A DNA stretch of 64,000 bases from Algihabitans albus (GTDB lineage Bacteria > Pseudomonadota > Alphaproteobacteria > Kiloniellales > DSM-21159): contig NZ_QXNY01000003.1 in assembly GCF_003572205.1 (NCBI RefSeq), positions 124,001 through 188,000 on the forward strand, given 5' to 3'. Both the position numbers and the translations under genes were made by a program. The notes beneath the pieces were generated by a model, which searched no databases, had not been told where the DNA came from, and saw only the letters and a program-made list of their open reading frames with translations. Of this stretch, positions 49,482 through 57,947 are shown piece by piece (within the stretch, counting starts at the first letter, position 1; each line of letters begins with the position of its first letter).

Positions 49482-50195
49482 CGGTTCGGCTGTATCGGTC
49501 TGAGCGCGGTAGTGTTTGCGGTAGACGCCCGGCTCTGCGGCCAAGGCGCCTTGCACCTGCGCGAAGGCCGCGGCCGCGGCCTCGTCGAGGGCGGCACAGT
49601 CCAGGTCCAGAGGCTGGCGCGGCACAGGTAAGCACTGCGCCACCGGGGTCCCCTTCGGCAGAACACCGGTGAAATCTGGATCGCGCCAAACGGCCGGAAA
49701 GTGCACGAAGGAATCGGAGAAGCCGTCGCAATCGACCAAACCGGTCAGAGTGGTGAAAGGCAGGTCGGCCCGGTTGACCGGATGCAGGCACAGCAGCGAC
49801 CAGCCGGCCGGCAAGGCGATGGTCCAGAAGGAGTTGAACTTGACGACCAGCGCCTCGGGATCGTGCAGCGGCGAACCGGTGGCCTGCTCCGGGAAATGGC
49901 AGGAAATGGGCGCGCGCGTGTAGGGGCCGGTGGCACCCGGAGGCGGAACCGGCCAGTCCCAGGCAAAGCGACCCGACTCGACCTGCAGATCGCAGGCCAG
50001 CGGCATCACGAAGCCGGCGGACATGGCATCCACGAAGGGCGGGCACTGCTTCACCGTGCGCAGCGAAAACCCGAGATCGTCGGAGAAGGCTTCGCTGGGC
50101 ATGGCTCGCAGCCAATCGGGCAGCGCGCGGCGGGATGGCAGCGGCTGCGGCAGGATCGGCTGCAGCTCGGGCGGACAGCGGAAGGTCACTTTCAT
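49458..50195 (-). CDS. Conserved protein, possibly DUF6065 family (245 aa)
   Basis: 245 residues, soluble. Conserved-looking blocks are PLPSRRALPDWLRAMPSEAF, TVKQCPPFVDAMSAGFVMPL, KFNSFWTIALPAGWSLLCLH followed by PVNRADLPFTTLTGLVD, and PKGTPVAQCLPVPRQ. The pattern of a GW-LL-HP-N stretch followed by a PxGTPxAQxxPVxR strand recalls DUF6065, a family of unknown function; I hold this assignment lightly. The ATG is 15 bases past the stop of the ABC permease gene cluster, so it may be read from the importer promoter. Confidence 0.7.
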   Translation of the reverse strand: MKVTFRCPPELQPILPQPLPSRRALPDWLRAMPSEAFSDDLGFSLRTVKQCPPFVDAMSAGFVMPLACDLQVESGRFAWDWPVPPPGATGPYTRAPISCHFPEQATGSPLHDPEALVVKFNSFWTIALPAGWSLLCLHPVNRADLPFTTLTGLVDCDGFSDSFVHFPAVWRDPDFTGVLPKGTPVAQCLPVPRQPLDLDCAALDEAAAAAFAQVQGALAAEPGVYRKHYRAQTDTAEPLAEEPGA

Positions 50196-50210
50196 AGGAC
50201 TGCCCCGGGC

Positions 50211-51149
50211 CTACTGCGCCGGCTGAGGCTGAGGTTGGCCCTGAGGCTGGAGCGCCGGCGACCCGTCGCGACCTCGGTCCAGGCCCGAGGTCATCTCGGC
50301 GTCCGCGCGCTTGGCCGCCTCGATCCTCCGTTCCTCCTCCGCCCGCTCCGCCCGGCGCTTCATCTCCAGGGCAATGGCGGCGACCACCGTAAGGACAATG
50401 AAGATCACCGCCAAGGCGTTGACCTCCGGCGTCAGGCTGAGGCGCGCCATGGAGGCGAGCTGAATGGTCAGCGTGGTCTCACCCCCGATTGCGAAGACCG
50501 TCGTGTTGAAGTTCTCGAAGGACTGCAGGAAGGCAAGCACCGCCGCCGTGAAGATCGTCGGACGCAGGAACGGCAGAGTGATCTTCCAAAAGACCTGACG
50601 ATGGGAGGCACCGAGATCGAGCGCGGCCTCCTCCAGCGCATGATCGAAGCGCTGGAGCCGTGCCATGAAGAGCAGCATGCAGTAAGCCGAGATGAAGGTC
50701 GCCTGCGCCAGAATCGCCAAAAGAAGCCCGCCAGGAACGCCGAGATTGTTCCAGAACACCAGGGTCGAGATGCCGAGGATGATGCCCGGGGTCAGCAGCG
50801 GCGAGACCAGAACGCCGTACAGGAACGTCCGGCCGCGCGTCTTAAGGCGAGTCAGCAGCAGAGCCCCGGACAGTCCCAGCGTGATCGACAGGGCGACGAC
50901 GCCGGCACCGATGATGAGGGAGTTCACCACGGCAGCCCAGATCTGGGCGTTGTCGAAGAGCCGCTCGAACCAGTGGAAGGTCAGTCCCTCGAAGGGAATG
51001 GCCCGCGGGATGCCCGGTTCGTTGAAAGCCGCCACGAACATGAAGATCAGCGGCAGGAACATGTAGCCGAAGAAGATCACCAGGTAACCCTTGACGGCCC
51101 AACGGGTCATGTCCTCGGCCCGAAAGCTCGGCTTCCTGGATCGCGCCAT
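50211..51149 (-). CDS. ABC importer permease, PotC-type
   Basis: 312 residues with six membrane helices and the binding-protein-dependent permease motif EEAALDLGASHRQVFWKITLP near residues 185-205, where the ATPase docks. It continues LRPTIFTAAVLAFLQSFENF. After the last helix it carries an unusual 60-residue charged tail (RRAERAEEERRIEAAKRADA, ending QPQGQPQPQPAQ). ATG at 51149 with GGGAGCAGGGA upstream is chosen over a GTG ten codons earlier. It is the last transport gene of the D-A-B-C operon. Confidence 0.88.
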   Translation of the reverse strand: MARSRKPSFRAEDMTRWAVKGYLVIFFGYMFLPLIFMFVAAFNEPGIPRAIPFEGLTFHWFERLFDNAQIWAAVVNSLIIGAGVVALSITLGLSGALLLTRLKTRGRTFLYGVLVSPLLTPGIILGISTLVFWNNLGVPGGLLLAILAQATFISAYCMLLFMARLQRFDHALEEAALDLGASHRQVFWKITLPFLRPTIFTAAVLAFLQSFENFNTTVFAIGGETTLTIQLASMARLSLTPEVNALAVIFIVLTVVAAIALEMKRRAERAEEERRIEAAKRADAEMTSGLDRGRDGSPALQPQGQPQPQPAQ

Positions 51150-51179
51150 CGTCCCTGCTCCCGCCGGTTCCGTTTCCAC

Positions 51180-52367
51180 CTACTTCGCGATGTCCTGCAG
51201 GCTGACCTTGAACAGACGCATCATGACGAGAATGAAAACGATGCAGGTGGTCAGCAGCGTGAAGGCATAGGCCGAGCCGAGGCCCCAGTCGTTGCCCTCG
51301 TTGAAGGCGTCGTAGATCACCTCGGTGAACCACTTGGAAGTCGTGCCGCCGAGGATCAGAGGGACGGCATAGGAGCCCGCCGCCAACATGAAGGTCATGA
51401 TGCAACCGACGGCAATGCCAGGCTTGGCGTGGGGGATCACCACGCGCAGGTGAATGCGCCACCAGGGCGCCCCCAGATCGCGCGCCGCCTCGATCTGGTT
51501 CCTATCCAGCGTGTCGATGGTATTGTAGATCGGAAAGATCATGAAGAGGATGTAGGCGTAGGTCATGCCGATGATCACGGCGCCGTTGCCCTGACGCCAT
51601 CGGATCGGCTCGCCGATCACACCCAGCGCCAGAAGCAGTTCGTTGATCACGCCTCCATCGGACAACAGCATAAGCCAGGCGAAGGTACGCAGGATCTCAT
51701 TGATCCAGTAAGGCACGATCAACGCCAGCATCAGCAAGGCGGCCTGTTCGCCGGGCGCAGCCTTCGCCAGATAGAAGGCGATCGGGTAGCAGACGATCAG
51801 ACAGATCAGGGTCACCAGCACCGAGGCCCAGATCGTCTTCAGGAAGATCGAGCGGTTCAGATCGTTTTCGACCAGTTCCCGGTAATTGGCGAGACCGTAC
51901 TGCGGCGCAGCGGCCAGCCGCGCCTGTTCCAGGCTCCTATCGTTTTCGGCAATGACAAGGCGATTGCCGTCGATCTGTACCTCAAGGTCGACGATCTCCG
52001 CGCGCAGAGCCTCAGGTGTGGCCGCTGCCGCCTGCTGCCGAGTGCCGGAGGCGAAGGGATTTAGCAGCGTCGCGCCGCCGCGCTGAACCTCGGGATCGGG
52101 TTCGCCCGCCTCGAGGGCCTCGATCCGCGTCCGCAGCCTGCCGACGGCGCGTTCGGCGCGTGTAATCTCTACGAAGAGGCGGTCCGTATTCGCCTGGATC
52201 TGCGCCGCACGCGCGCTGGCGGCCGGGTCGCTGTAGGTCAGCGACTTCTCCAGCATCAGAAGCTGCGGCAGGACGATCATGCCGACCATCCAGATGCCGC
52301 ACCCGAGGAAGATGTAGGCGGTCATGACGCCGCCATAGCGGCGGACGAAATCCTGAACGGCCTGCAT
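51180..52367 (-). CDS. ABC importer permease, PotB-type, with long insert
   Basis: 395 residues. After the first helix (about 14-37) comes an extra soluble stretch of about 110 residues with coiled-coil character (ASARAAQIQANTDRLFVEIT; AERAVGRLRTRIEALEAGEP; LRAEIVDLEVQIDGNRLVIA), absent from E. coli PotB. The other five helices follow, with the ATPase-docking loop EAARDLGAPWWRIHLRVVIP near 290-310. The insert should lie on the periplasmic side and could contact the binding protein (inference). It starts at ATG 52367, 24 bases past the ATPase gene stop. Confidence 0.88.
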   Translation of the reverse strand: MQAVQDFVRRYGGVMTAYIFLGCGIWMVGMIVLPQLLMLEKSLTYSDPAASARAAQIQANTDRLFVEITRAERAVGRLRTRIEALEAGEPDPEVQRGGATLLNPFASGTRQQAAAATPEALRAEIVDLEVQIDGNRLVIAENDRSLEQARLAAAPQYGLANYRELVENDLNRSIFLKTIWASVLVTLICLIVCYPIAFYLAKAAPGEQAALLMLALIVPYWINEILRTFAWLMLLSDGGVINELLLALGVIGEPIRWRQGNGAVIIGMTYAYILFMIFPIYNTIDTLDRNQIEAARDLGAPWWRIHLRVVIPHAKPGIAVGCIMTFMLAAGSYAVPLILGGTTSKWFTEVIYDAFNEGNDWGLGSAYAFTLLTTCIVFILVMMRLFKVSLQDIAK

Positions 52368-52391
52368 CGACTTGCCCCCTCCCCGCTGTAT

Positions 52392-53504
52392 CTAGGCCGC
52401 CGCCGCGCTGTCGGGGCTTTCGCTCGGCAGAGCGACGGCTGCGTCGGCGGAGAAGCCGATGGTTACCTGCTGTCCCTGCGCGAGCCTCGACAGATCGCGG
52501 TCGTTGGTCAGGTGGACGATTAGACTGCGTCCCTGATCGCCGCGCACAAAGAGGTTGACGTAGGCGCCCTCCAGATCGATGCGCTCCACCTCGCTGACGA
52601 AGGTGTTGTCAGGCAGATTCGTCTCCGGCCGGTCTTCGTCGAGAAGCAGGCAGCGCTCGGGCCGCACGAAAACCGACGCCATCTCGCCCGGCGTCAGATT
52701 TTCCCGATTACGGGCGCGCAAAAGACCGCGAGGCGTCTCGATCGCTGCGCAGCCGTCCGACACGTCGGTCACGCGGCCTGCGAAGCGATTGTTCTCGCCG
52801 ACGAAGGTGGCGACAAAGGCCGTGTGCGGCGCGCTGTAGATCTGGTCTGGCGTACCGACCTGTTCGATCACCCCCTGGGACATCACGCCGACCCGATCCG
52901 ACATCGTCAGGGCTTCGCCTTGATCGTGCGTGATGTAGATGAAGGTAACGCCGGTCTTCTTCTGTATCGCGCGCAGTTCCGCCCTCATGTGTTGGCGCAG
53001 CTTCAGATCGAGCGCGGAGAGCGGCTCGTCCAGCAGCAGCACCTCAGGCTCCACGGCCAGGGCACGGGCAATGGCAACACGCTGGCGCTGGCCGCCCGAC
53101 AGCTCCGTCACCAGCTTGTCGGCTTGATCGGGCAAGGCGATCAGATCCAACAGTTGCTCGGCCCGCTTGCGCCGCTCAGACTTGCCGATCCCACGTACTT
53201 CCAGACCGAAGGCTATGTTCTCCCAGACTTTCATCAGCGGAAAGAGCGCCAGATTCTGAAAGATCAGGGCGGTCGGGCGCTTGTTCGGCCCGAGGCCGGC
53301 CATATCCCGACCGCCGATCCGCACGACGCCTTCGCTCGGCTCGATAAAGCCTGAGACCATGCGCAAAATAGTCGTCTTCCCGCAGCCGGATGGGCCGAGG
53401 AAGGAGAAGAACTCACCGCTGCGAATGGTCAGGTCGGCGTCGCGAACAGCTGTGAAGTCACCGAACCGCATGGTGACGCGGTCCAGTTCGACATCCATGC
53501 CCAT
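52392..53504 (-). CDS. ABC importer ATP-binding protein, PotA-type
   Basis: 370 residues. Walker A GPSGCGKTT near 38-46, signature LSGGQRQRVAIARALA near 135-150, Walker B VLLLDEPLSALD near 155-166, and the H-loop in YITHDQGEALT; a C-terminal TOBE domain follows (about 280-350). Typical of the spermidine/putrescine/iron/2-aminoethylphosphonate ATPase cluster. The start at 53504 (MGMDVELDRVTMRFGDFTAV) has GGGAGG six bases upstream; the longer frame upstream is unsupported. It lies 131 bases after the binding-protein gene. Confidence 0.92.
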   Translation of the reverse strand: MGMDVELDRVTMRFGDFTAVRDADLTIRSGEFFSFLGPSGCGKTTILRMVSGFIEPSEGVVRIGGRDMAGLGPNKRPTALIFQNLALFPLMKVWENIAFGLEVRGIGKSERRKRAEQLLDLIALPDQADKLVTELSGGQRQRVAIARALAVEPEVLLLDEPLSALDLKLRQHMRAELRAIQKKTGVTFIYITHDQGEALTMSDRVGVMSQGVIEQVGTPDQIYSAPHTAFVATFVGENNRFAGRVTDVSDGCAAIETPRGLLRARNRENLTPGEMASVFVRPERCLLLDEDRPETNLPDNTFVSEVERIDLEGAYVNLFVRGDQGRSLIVHLTNDRDLSRLAQGQQVTIGFSADAAVALPSESPDSAAAA

Positions 53505-53635
53505 AGTAGGCCTCCCAGATCGGCGAAGGTCCGGACCCTCGACAGGGGTCCGGTTACCACGCCAGATTACCGCACCGGATCCGGGCGGCAGCCGGCGCGG
53601 CGGAGAGTCCGCCGCGCCGAATCGCTCGCAGCCTG

Positions 53636-54796
53636 TCAGGCCGTCTCGTAGCGAGTGATGTACTCCGCACGCAGCTTCTGGAACCAGCCGGGCTCCGGCT
53701 TCCACCAATAGAGCTGCGAGATGGCCTCGCCGTTGGGGCCATACATGAACTTGAAGCGCTCCTGCGCTGCCTCGTCCAGCGCGGCCTCGGCCCCGATCGC
53801 GGCCGAGTTGTAGCCGGCGTGCGACGCATGCATGCCGCCGCCTTCGGCGGACGTCAGCCAGTTGATCAGTTCATAGGCCTGATCGACGTTGGCGGCGCCG
53901 GAGGGCATGCACATGGTGTCGAGCCAGGTCAGAGCACCGTCGGTCGGCGCGACGTACTTGATGCGGCCGTCGGTCTCCTTCCACATATTGACCGCCGTCC
54001 CGTCCCAGCTCTGGCCGATCACGCAACCGTCGGACAGGAAGGCACCGGTCAGCGCCTGGGCGTCTTTCCAGAAGGTTCGGATCCAGGGCTTATGCTCGAC
54101 TGCGAAGGCAAGGGCCTGATCGAGAACCTTTTTGGCAGTCTCCTCGTCCTGGTGGGCCTTGTCCATCATCTCGCCGGTTCCGTCGATCATCACGCCCATG
54201 GCGGTCAGGCCGGAGCGCGGACGCACGGTGACGAGATCGCGGTTATCTTCCTGCCAGATCGTGCTCCAGGACACGTCGCCGTACTTCAGGTCGCGCTGGC
54301 TGCTGTCGAAGGCGACGGCCTCGGTCCCCCAGTTGAAGGGAACGCCGAACCGCTGACCGCGGCGGGAGGCACCGAGGTCGAGAGACTTGTCCCAGATCGC
54401 CGGCTGCACCTGATCGGCCATGACGCGGTTCTCGTCGATCGGCTGGAGCAGATCGACTCCGTCTTCTTCGCTGGCATCGAACCAGGAGACCAGCGTGGTG
54501 ACGGAGGGGAACACCAGGTCGAAACCCTCGCCCTTGGCCGCACGGACCTTGGACAGCACCTCGTTGTTGGTGCCGTAGACGGAGAGATTGATCTGGATAC
54601 CCGTACGTTCCTTGAAGGTCGCGATCATGTCCTCGGAGACGTACTCGCCCCAGGCATAGACGTCGACCTCGCCCGAGGAAGCGAGTGCGCGCGGGCTGAT
54701 GATGGCGGGCGCTGCCACGATGGCTGCACCGGCTGCAGCGCCTTTGAGCAGGCTGCGACGAGTCACCAAGCGACGCGAAGTATGGCTGTGAGACAC
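53636..54796 (-). CDS. ABC importer substrate-binding protein, PotD-type, Tat-exported
   Basis: 386 residues. The N terminus carries a twin-arginine signal (LVTRRSLLKGAAAGAAIVAA, cleavage likely after ALA near residue 40), so it is folded before export. The mature part is a PotD/PotF-like two-lobe protein: EVDVYAWGEYVSEDMIATFK, FDLVFPSVTTLVSWF, and VPFNWGTEAVAFDSS. Polyamine or related amine is the usual substrate of this family; 2-aminoethylphosphonate binding proteins belong to the same superfamily. GTG start at 54796 behind GGGGGA. A Pho-box-like promoter lies upstream at 54939-54983, questioning a simple polyamine role. Confidence 0.88.
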   Translation of the reverse strand: MSHSHTSRRLVTRRSLLKGAAAGAAIVAAPAIISPRALASSGEVDVYAWGEYVSEDMIATFKERTGIQINLSVYGTNNEVLSKVRAAKGEGFDLVFPSVTTLVSWFDASEEDGVDLLQPIDENRVMADQVQPAIWDKSLDLGASRRGQRFGVPFNWGTEAVAFDSSQRDLKYGDVSWSTIWQEDNRDLVTVRPRSGLTAMGVMIDGTGEMMDKAHQDEETAKKVLDQALAFAVEHKPWIRTFWKDAQALTGAFLSDGCVIGQSWDGTAVNMWKETDGRIKYVAPTDGALTWLDTMCMPSGAANVDQAYELINWLTSAEGGGMHASHAGYNSAAIGAEAALDEAAQERFKFMYGPNGEAISQLYWWKPEPGWFQKLRAEYITRYETA

Positions 54797-55293
54797 GGTG
54801 ATATCCCCCTTCCCTGTATAGACTGTTCTTTCAAACGGCAGGCTGCTGTCGTTCCGCGGAAACCCATGCCTCCAGACTGGATACGATACGCATCACCCGA
54901 CAGGACAGATACGCCCCATCGGTGACAGGTTGATCGGAGTTATGCGTCGCGTCCATGACGAATATATGACAGAAAAGTTACATATAACGCGTGGGGATGT
55001 GAATAAATGCGCAACGCCGCGCCAAGGCTGTACGGGTCCCCAGCATCACCTCGATCGCCTCGACTCCGAACAAAATACTGTGATCCAGCTCCGCCGATTT
55101 GGAACTCGCGCCGGCCGGGCGATCGCGAGGGATCTAACGCCGCCAGGACAACACCATCCGCCCTCGCATCCTCCTCGGATTCCGGGCGCCGGCCTCCGCA
55201 AGCGTCGTTCCGATGGATCAGGCGCCCGCCATCCACCAAAACCCAAATTGCATCGCCACGTGAAAGCAAGCCACAACCCAGAGCGCCGGCGCC
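54797..55293. other. Intergenic region upstream of the importer operon
   Basis: 497 bases between the binding-protein gene and the TonB receptor stop. The part at 54955-55010 is AT-rich and holds the Pho-box-like promoter. I see no gene: the short readings at 54930-55293 are Arg/Pro-rich shadows without ribosome sites. No convincing terminator for the receptor gene is visible. Confidence 0.6.
54939..54983 (-). promoter_or_regulatory. Pho-box-like promoter of the Pot-type operon
   Basis: On the minus strand three 7-mers, ATGTAAC, CTGTCAT and TCGTCAT (54983 down to 54955), follow each other with spacers TTTT and ATAT, an 11-base period. The middle one is the exact PhoB half-site. Ten bases after the last comes CATAAC (54944-54939), a -10-like hexamer at the spacing found in PhoB-activated promoters. 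The first gene starts at 54796. Confidence 0.6.
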
Positions 55294-57459
55294 CTAGAAC
55301 ACGCGGCTGTAACGGAGTCCGACGGTTCGACCGAAACCGTTGACCGGGCGGTTGCGCGACGCGCTTGCCGTAGGGTTCTCGTAGTCCGTATCCAGAAGAT
55401 TCTCGACACCGACGCCGAGATTGCCCCCGAACACAGGATAGTCGGCGGCGAAATTGAAAGTGATGGTGTTCTCGATCTCGACCCGCTCAACCCCATCGTT
55501 CCGGTCGCGCGCGCCGGAGTAGACAGCCTCCAGACGAAGATCGAGATCGAAGTCGGTCTTGTAGTCGACGTAACCGGTCAAACGAAGCGGTGGTCCGATA
55601 CGGTTGTTTGGCAGATAGGAGTCCAGTTGCCCGTCGTCGTCGGTGTCCCGCTTTCCCTCGCTCCAGGAGAATACGCCACCGAGTGTCAAGCGATCGGTCA
55701 CGTCACCTTCCAGAACGGCTTCGACGCCGACGATACGCTCCTCCTGCTGGACCACCTCGTTCGTCGAGACATCGAAGTTCGTTCCCAGTTCGGACTGACT
55801 GAGGTAGCCCGAGAGACTGCCGCGGAGACGATTCCAGTTTCCGCGGACTCCGATCTCGTAGTTGTCGACCAGCTGAGCCTCCGGAGCGATATCGGAAAAA
55901 TCGACCGTGCCGCCGAAAGGCAGGTTCTGGCCGGCGCGACGCGTGAAACCGCCGACGTCGGGCAGGGAGTAACCCTGCGAGAAAGCGCCGAAGACCTCAA
56001 CTTCGTCAGTCAGAAAGACGACGGCACCAAGGTTGAACACGAGTTCGTCGTAGGACGTATCGCCACCGACCACGTCGACAGGGGCCAGCGTGAAGACCGC
56101 GCCGTTGCCCTGCAGGAAACGGTAACTGGGCCGCGTGAAGTCATCGATCTCGAGATCGAAGCGTTCGTAGCGAACGCCGCCACGGACCAGCAGCCAGTCC
56201 AGGGGCGAAACCTCGGCCTGCAGAAAGCCCGCATAGCTGTTCTGGCTCATGGGTGCGATAGCCTCGACACCGTCTTGGAATTCCTGTGTTGTCTCATCGT
56301 AGGTGTAGTCGAACCCCCAGGTCAGGGTCAGACTTTCGTAAATCTCGTCGAGTTTGGTATCGACGGTCGTTCGGATACCGAGTTGATCTGCATTGAAGGT
56401 CGTCTGCCCGTCTTCCTGCGAGATGTAGACCAAGGTATTGGCGGCGGAGAGCCGGGCGTCGGCAAAGCGCTTTTCGATGTCGTTGCGGAAGGCCCGGACC
56501 GTGAGACTACCGAGGGGAAAATCGCCATCCGTGAATTCGACGGCTTGATAGTTGGAGTCTTCGTAGATGTTTCGGCCGGTGTAGGGTGCGGAGAAGTCGA
56601 CGCTCGCCGGCTCTGTCGAATAGTCGGTGAAGAAATCCGGATCCTGATCGAACCGCGTCACCTCTGCGCTGACTTGCAGTCGTCGGGAGCCGAAGTCCCG
56701 TCCCAGCTTGATCAACCCATTGTAGGACTCGCTGTTCCCGAAGGCGCCTTGACCGAGCAGCGGGTCGTCGGGCAAGCGATCGCCGTTGCCATCGAAAGTC
56801 TCATTTGTCGCTTCGGCGGAGATAACGGCGAAATAGTCGAAGAGTTCCGCGTCTCCCGAGATTCCAACGGAGGCCTCCGGCGCCAACGAGTCCTCGACGT
56901 CGGCCGTAAAGGCGCGCAGGCCGACGCTGGCGGTCACGGTCGGAGCGCCGTCCGTCGAGTCTTTGGTGATGAAGTTGACGATCCCGCCGGTAGCGCCGTT
57001 GCCGTAGATGCTGCTGGCGCCATTGACGATCTCGATCCTTTCGATCTGGTTGAGATCGATCAGCGAGATAATGCGAGAAACATCGCGCAGAGGCGTGTTG
57101 CGCGACACCCCGTCGACGAGCACCTGCACGCCGCGCCCACGGAAATTTTCCGCAGAACCGGAAACCGTCTGGTTGCTGGACGAGAAACCCGGTACGAGCT
57201 TGGAGAGGATATCGGTTGGGTCCTTCGAGATCGAAAGTTGCTGTTCGATCTGCTGCCGGTCGATGACGATGACCGAGCCTGGAATTGCAGAGACAGGGCG
57301 CGGTGCTCGGGTCGCCGTATTGACAATCGGCTCCAATGCCATGGTCTGCCCGGCAGAGGCCTCGAAAGGTACTTCCTGCGCGGAGCTGCCACCAGCCGCT
57401 GAGAGCAGTGCGGCCGTCAAGACGACGGCGAATTTGTGGTGTATTCGACCGATACCCAT
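55294..57459 (-). CDS. TonB-dependent outer-membrane receptor
   Basis: 721 residues. A signal peptide (about 1-28, ending GGSSAQE) is followed by the plug domain (about 45-160: LSKLVPGFSSSNQTVSGSAE; RGRGVQVLVDGVSRNTPLRD; VNGASSIYGNGATGGIVNFI) and a 22-strand barrel ending NGFGRTVGLRYSRVF, with the terminal aromatic needed for outer-membrane assembly. LGVGVENLLDTDYENPTA is the usual penultimate motif. It resembles ferric-siderophore receptors, but the ligand is unknown; no siderophore genes are near. ATG at 57459 follows TGAGGT. A Fur-like palindrome lies upstream at 57689-57709. Confidence 0.92.
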   Translation of the reverse strand: MGIGRIHHKFAVVLTAALLSAAGGSSAQEVPFEASAGQTMALEPIVNTATRAPRPVSAIPGSVIVIDRQQIEQQLSISKDPTDILSKLVPGFSSSNQTVSGSAENFRGRGVQVLVDGVSRNTPLRDVSRIISLIDLNQIERIEIVNGASSIYGNGATGGIVNFITKDSTDGAPTVTASVGLRAFTADVEDSLAPEASVGISGDAELFDYFAVISAEATNETFDGNGDRLPDDPLLGQGAFGNSESYNGLIKLGRDFGSRRLQVSAEVTRFDQDPDFFTDYSTEPASVDFSAPYTGRNIYEDSNYQAVEFTDGDFPLGSLTVRAFRNDIEKRFADARLSAANTLVYISQEDGQTTFNADQLGIRTTVDTKLDEIYESLTLTWGFDYTYDETTQEFQDGVEAIAPMSQNSYAGFLQAEVSPLDWLLVRGGVRYERFDLEIDDFTRPSYRFLQGNGAVFTLAPVDVVGGDTSYDELVFNLGAVVFLTDEVEVFGAFSQGYSLPDVGGFTRRAGQNLPFGGTVDFSDIAPEAQLVDNYEIGVRGNWNRLRGSLSGYLSQSELGTNFDVSTNEVVQQEERIVGVEAVLEGDVTDRLTLGGVFSWSEGKRDTDDDGQLDSYLPNNRIGPPLRLTGYVDYKTDFDLDLRLEAVYSGARDRNDGVERVEIENTITFNFAADYPVFGGNLGVGVENLLDTDYENPTASASRNRPVNGFGRTVGLRYSRVF

Positions 57460-57688
57460 TGCTTTACCTCAACATCTTCTTGGTTTTCCGTTGTTTTTAG
57501 AGATCAGCTCGCAAGACGGTGCCTACCCACGCAGCGACAGGTTGACCTCGCGGATCCGTCGCCGGCAGGTGCCAGCGCGTCAGGTCTTTGAACGATGCGC
57601 CCAGAACGGCGGCTGCCGAGGCGGCGAGATTTTTCGAAAAGCCCAAGTCCGAGGGCGTGAAATGAGGAGTGAAGGCTAAGTTTCCGTA

Positions 57689-57709
57689 ATGCAATTGATT
57701 CGCATTTGC
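57689..57709 (-). promoter_or_regulatory. Fur-like palindrome upstream of the TonB receptor
   Basis: AATGC (57689-57693) and GCATT (57703-57707 region) frame an AATTGATTC core; read on the minus strand, GCAAATGCGAATCAATTGCA resembles the imperfect Fur sites found before iron-receptor genes. It lies about 230 bases from the start codon, rather far. Confidence 0.35.
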
Positions 57710-57947
57710 AAACAGAAACTTCACGATCGTTGAACGAGGCCGGCCATCCCGAAGCGCCGAAATCACGAGCTAGAAACAGGCTCAAATCATGATAGAGGTC
57801 CGAGGAGTCTGACGATCACTTCGAGATCGAGGCCCGACAACCTTCAGGACCATGAAGCGGGTCCGCTAAATCACGATCAGTTCGACGTCAGGACCGTTGC
57901 GCCGCTATTCGCGGATTATGCAATCAAAGTCGTCCAGGTCGGCGATC

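Noticed and set aside
55627-57402. A 591-codon open frame opposite the TonB receptor
   Set aside because: Shadow of the receptor gene, no ribosome site and no recognisable domain.
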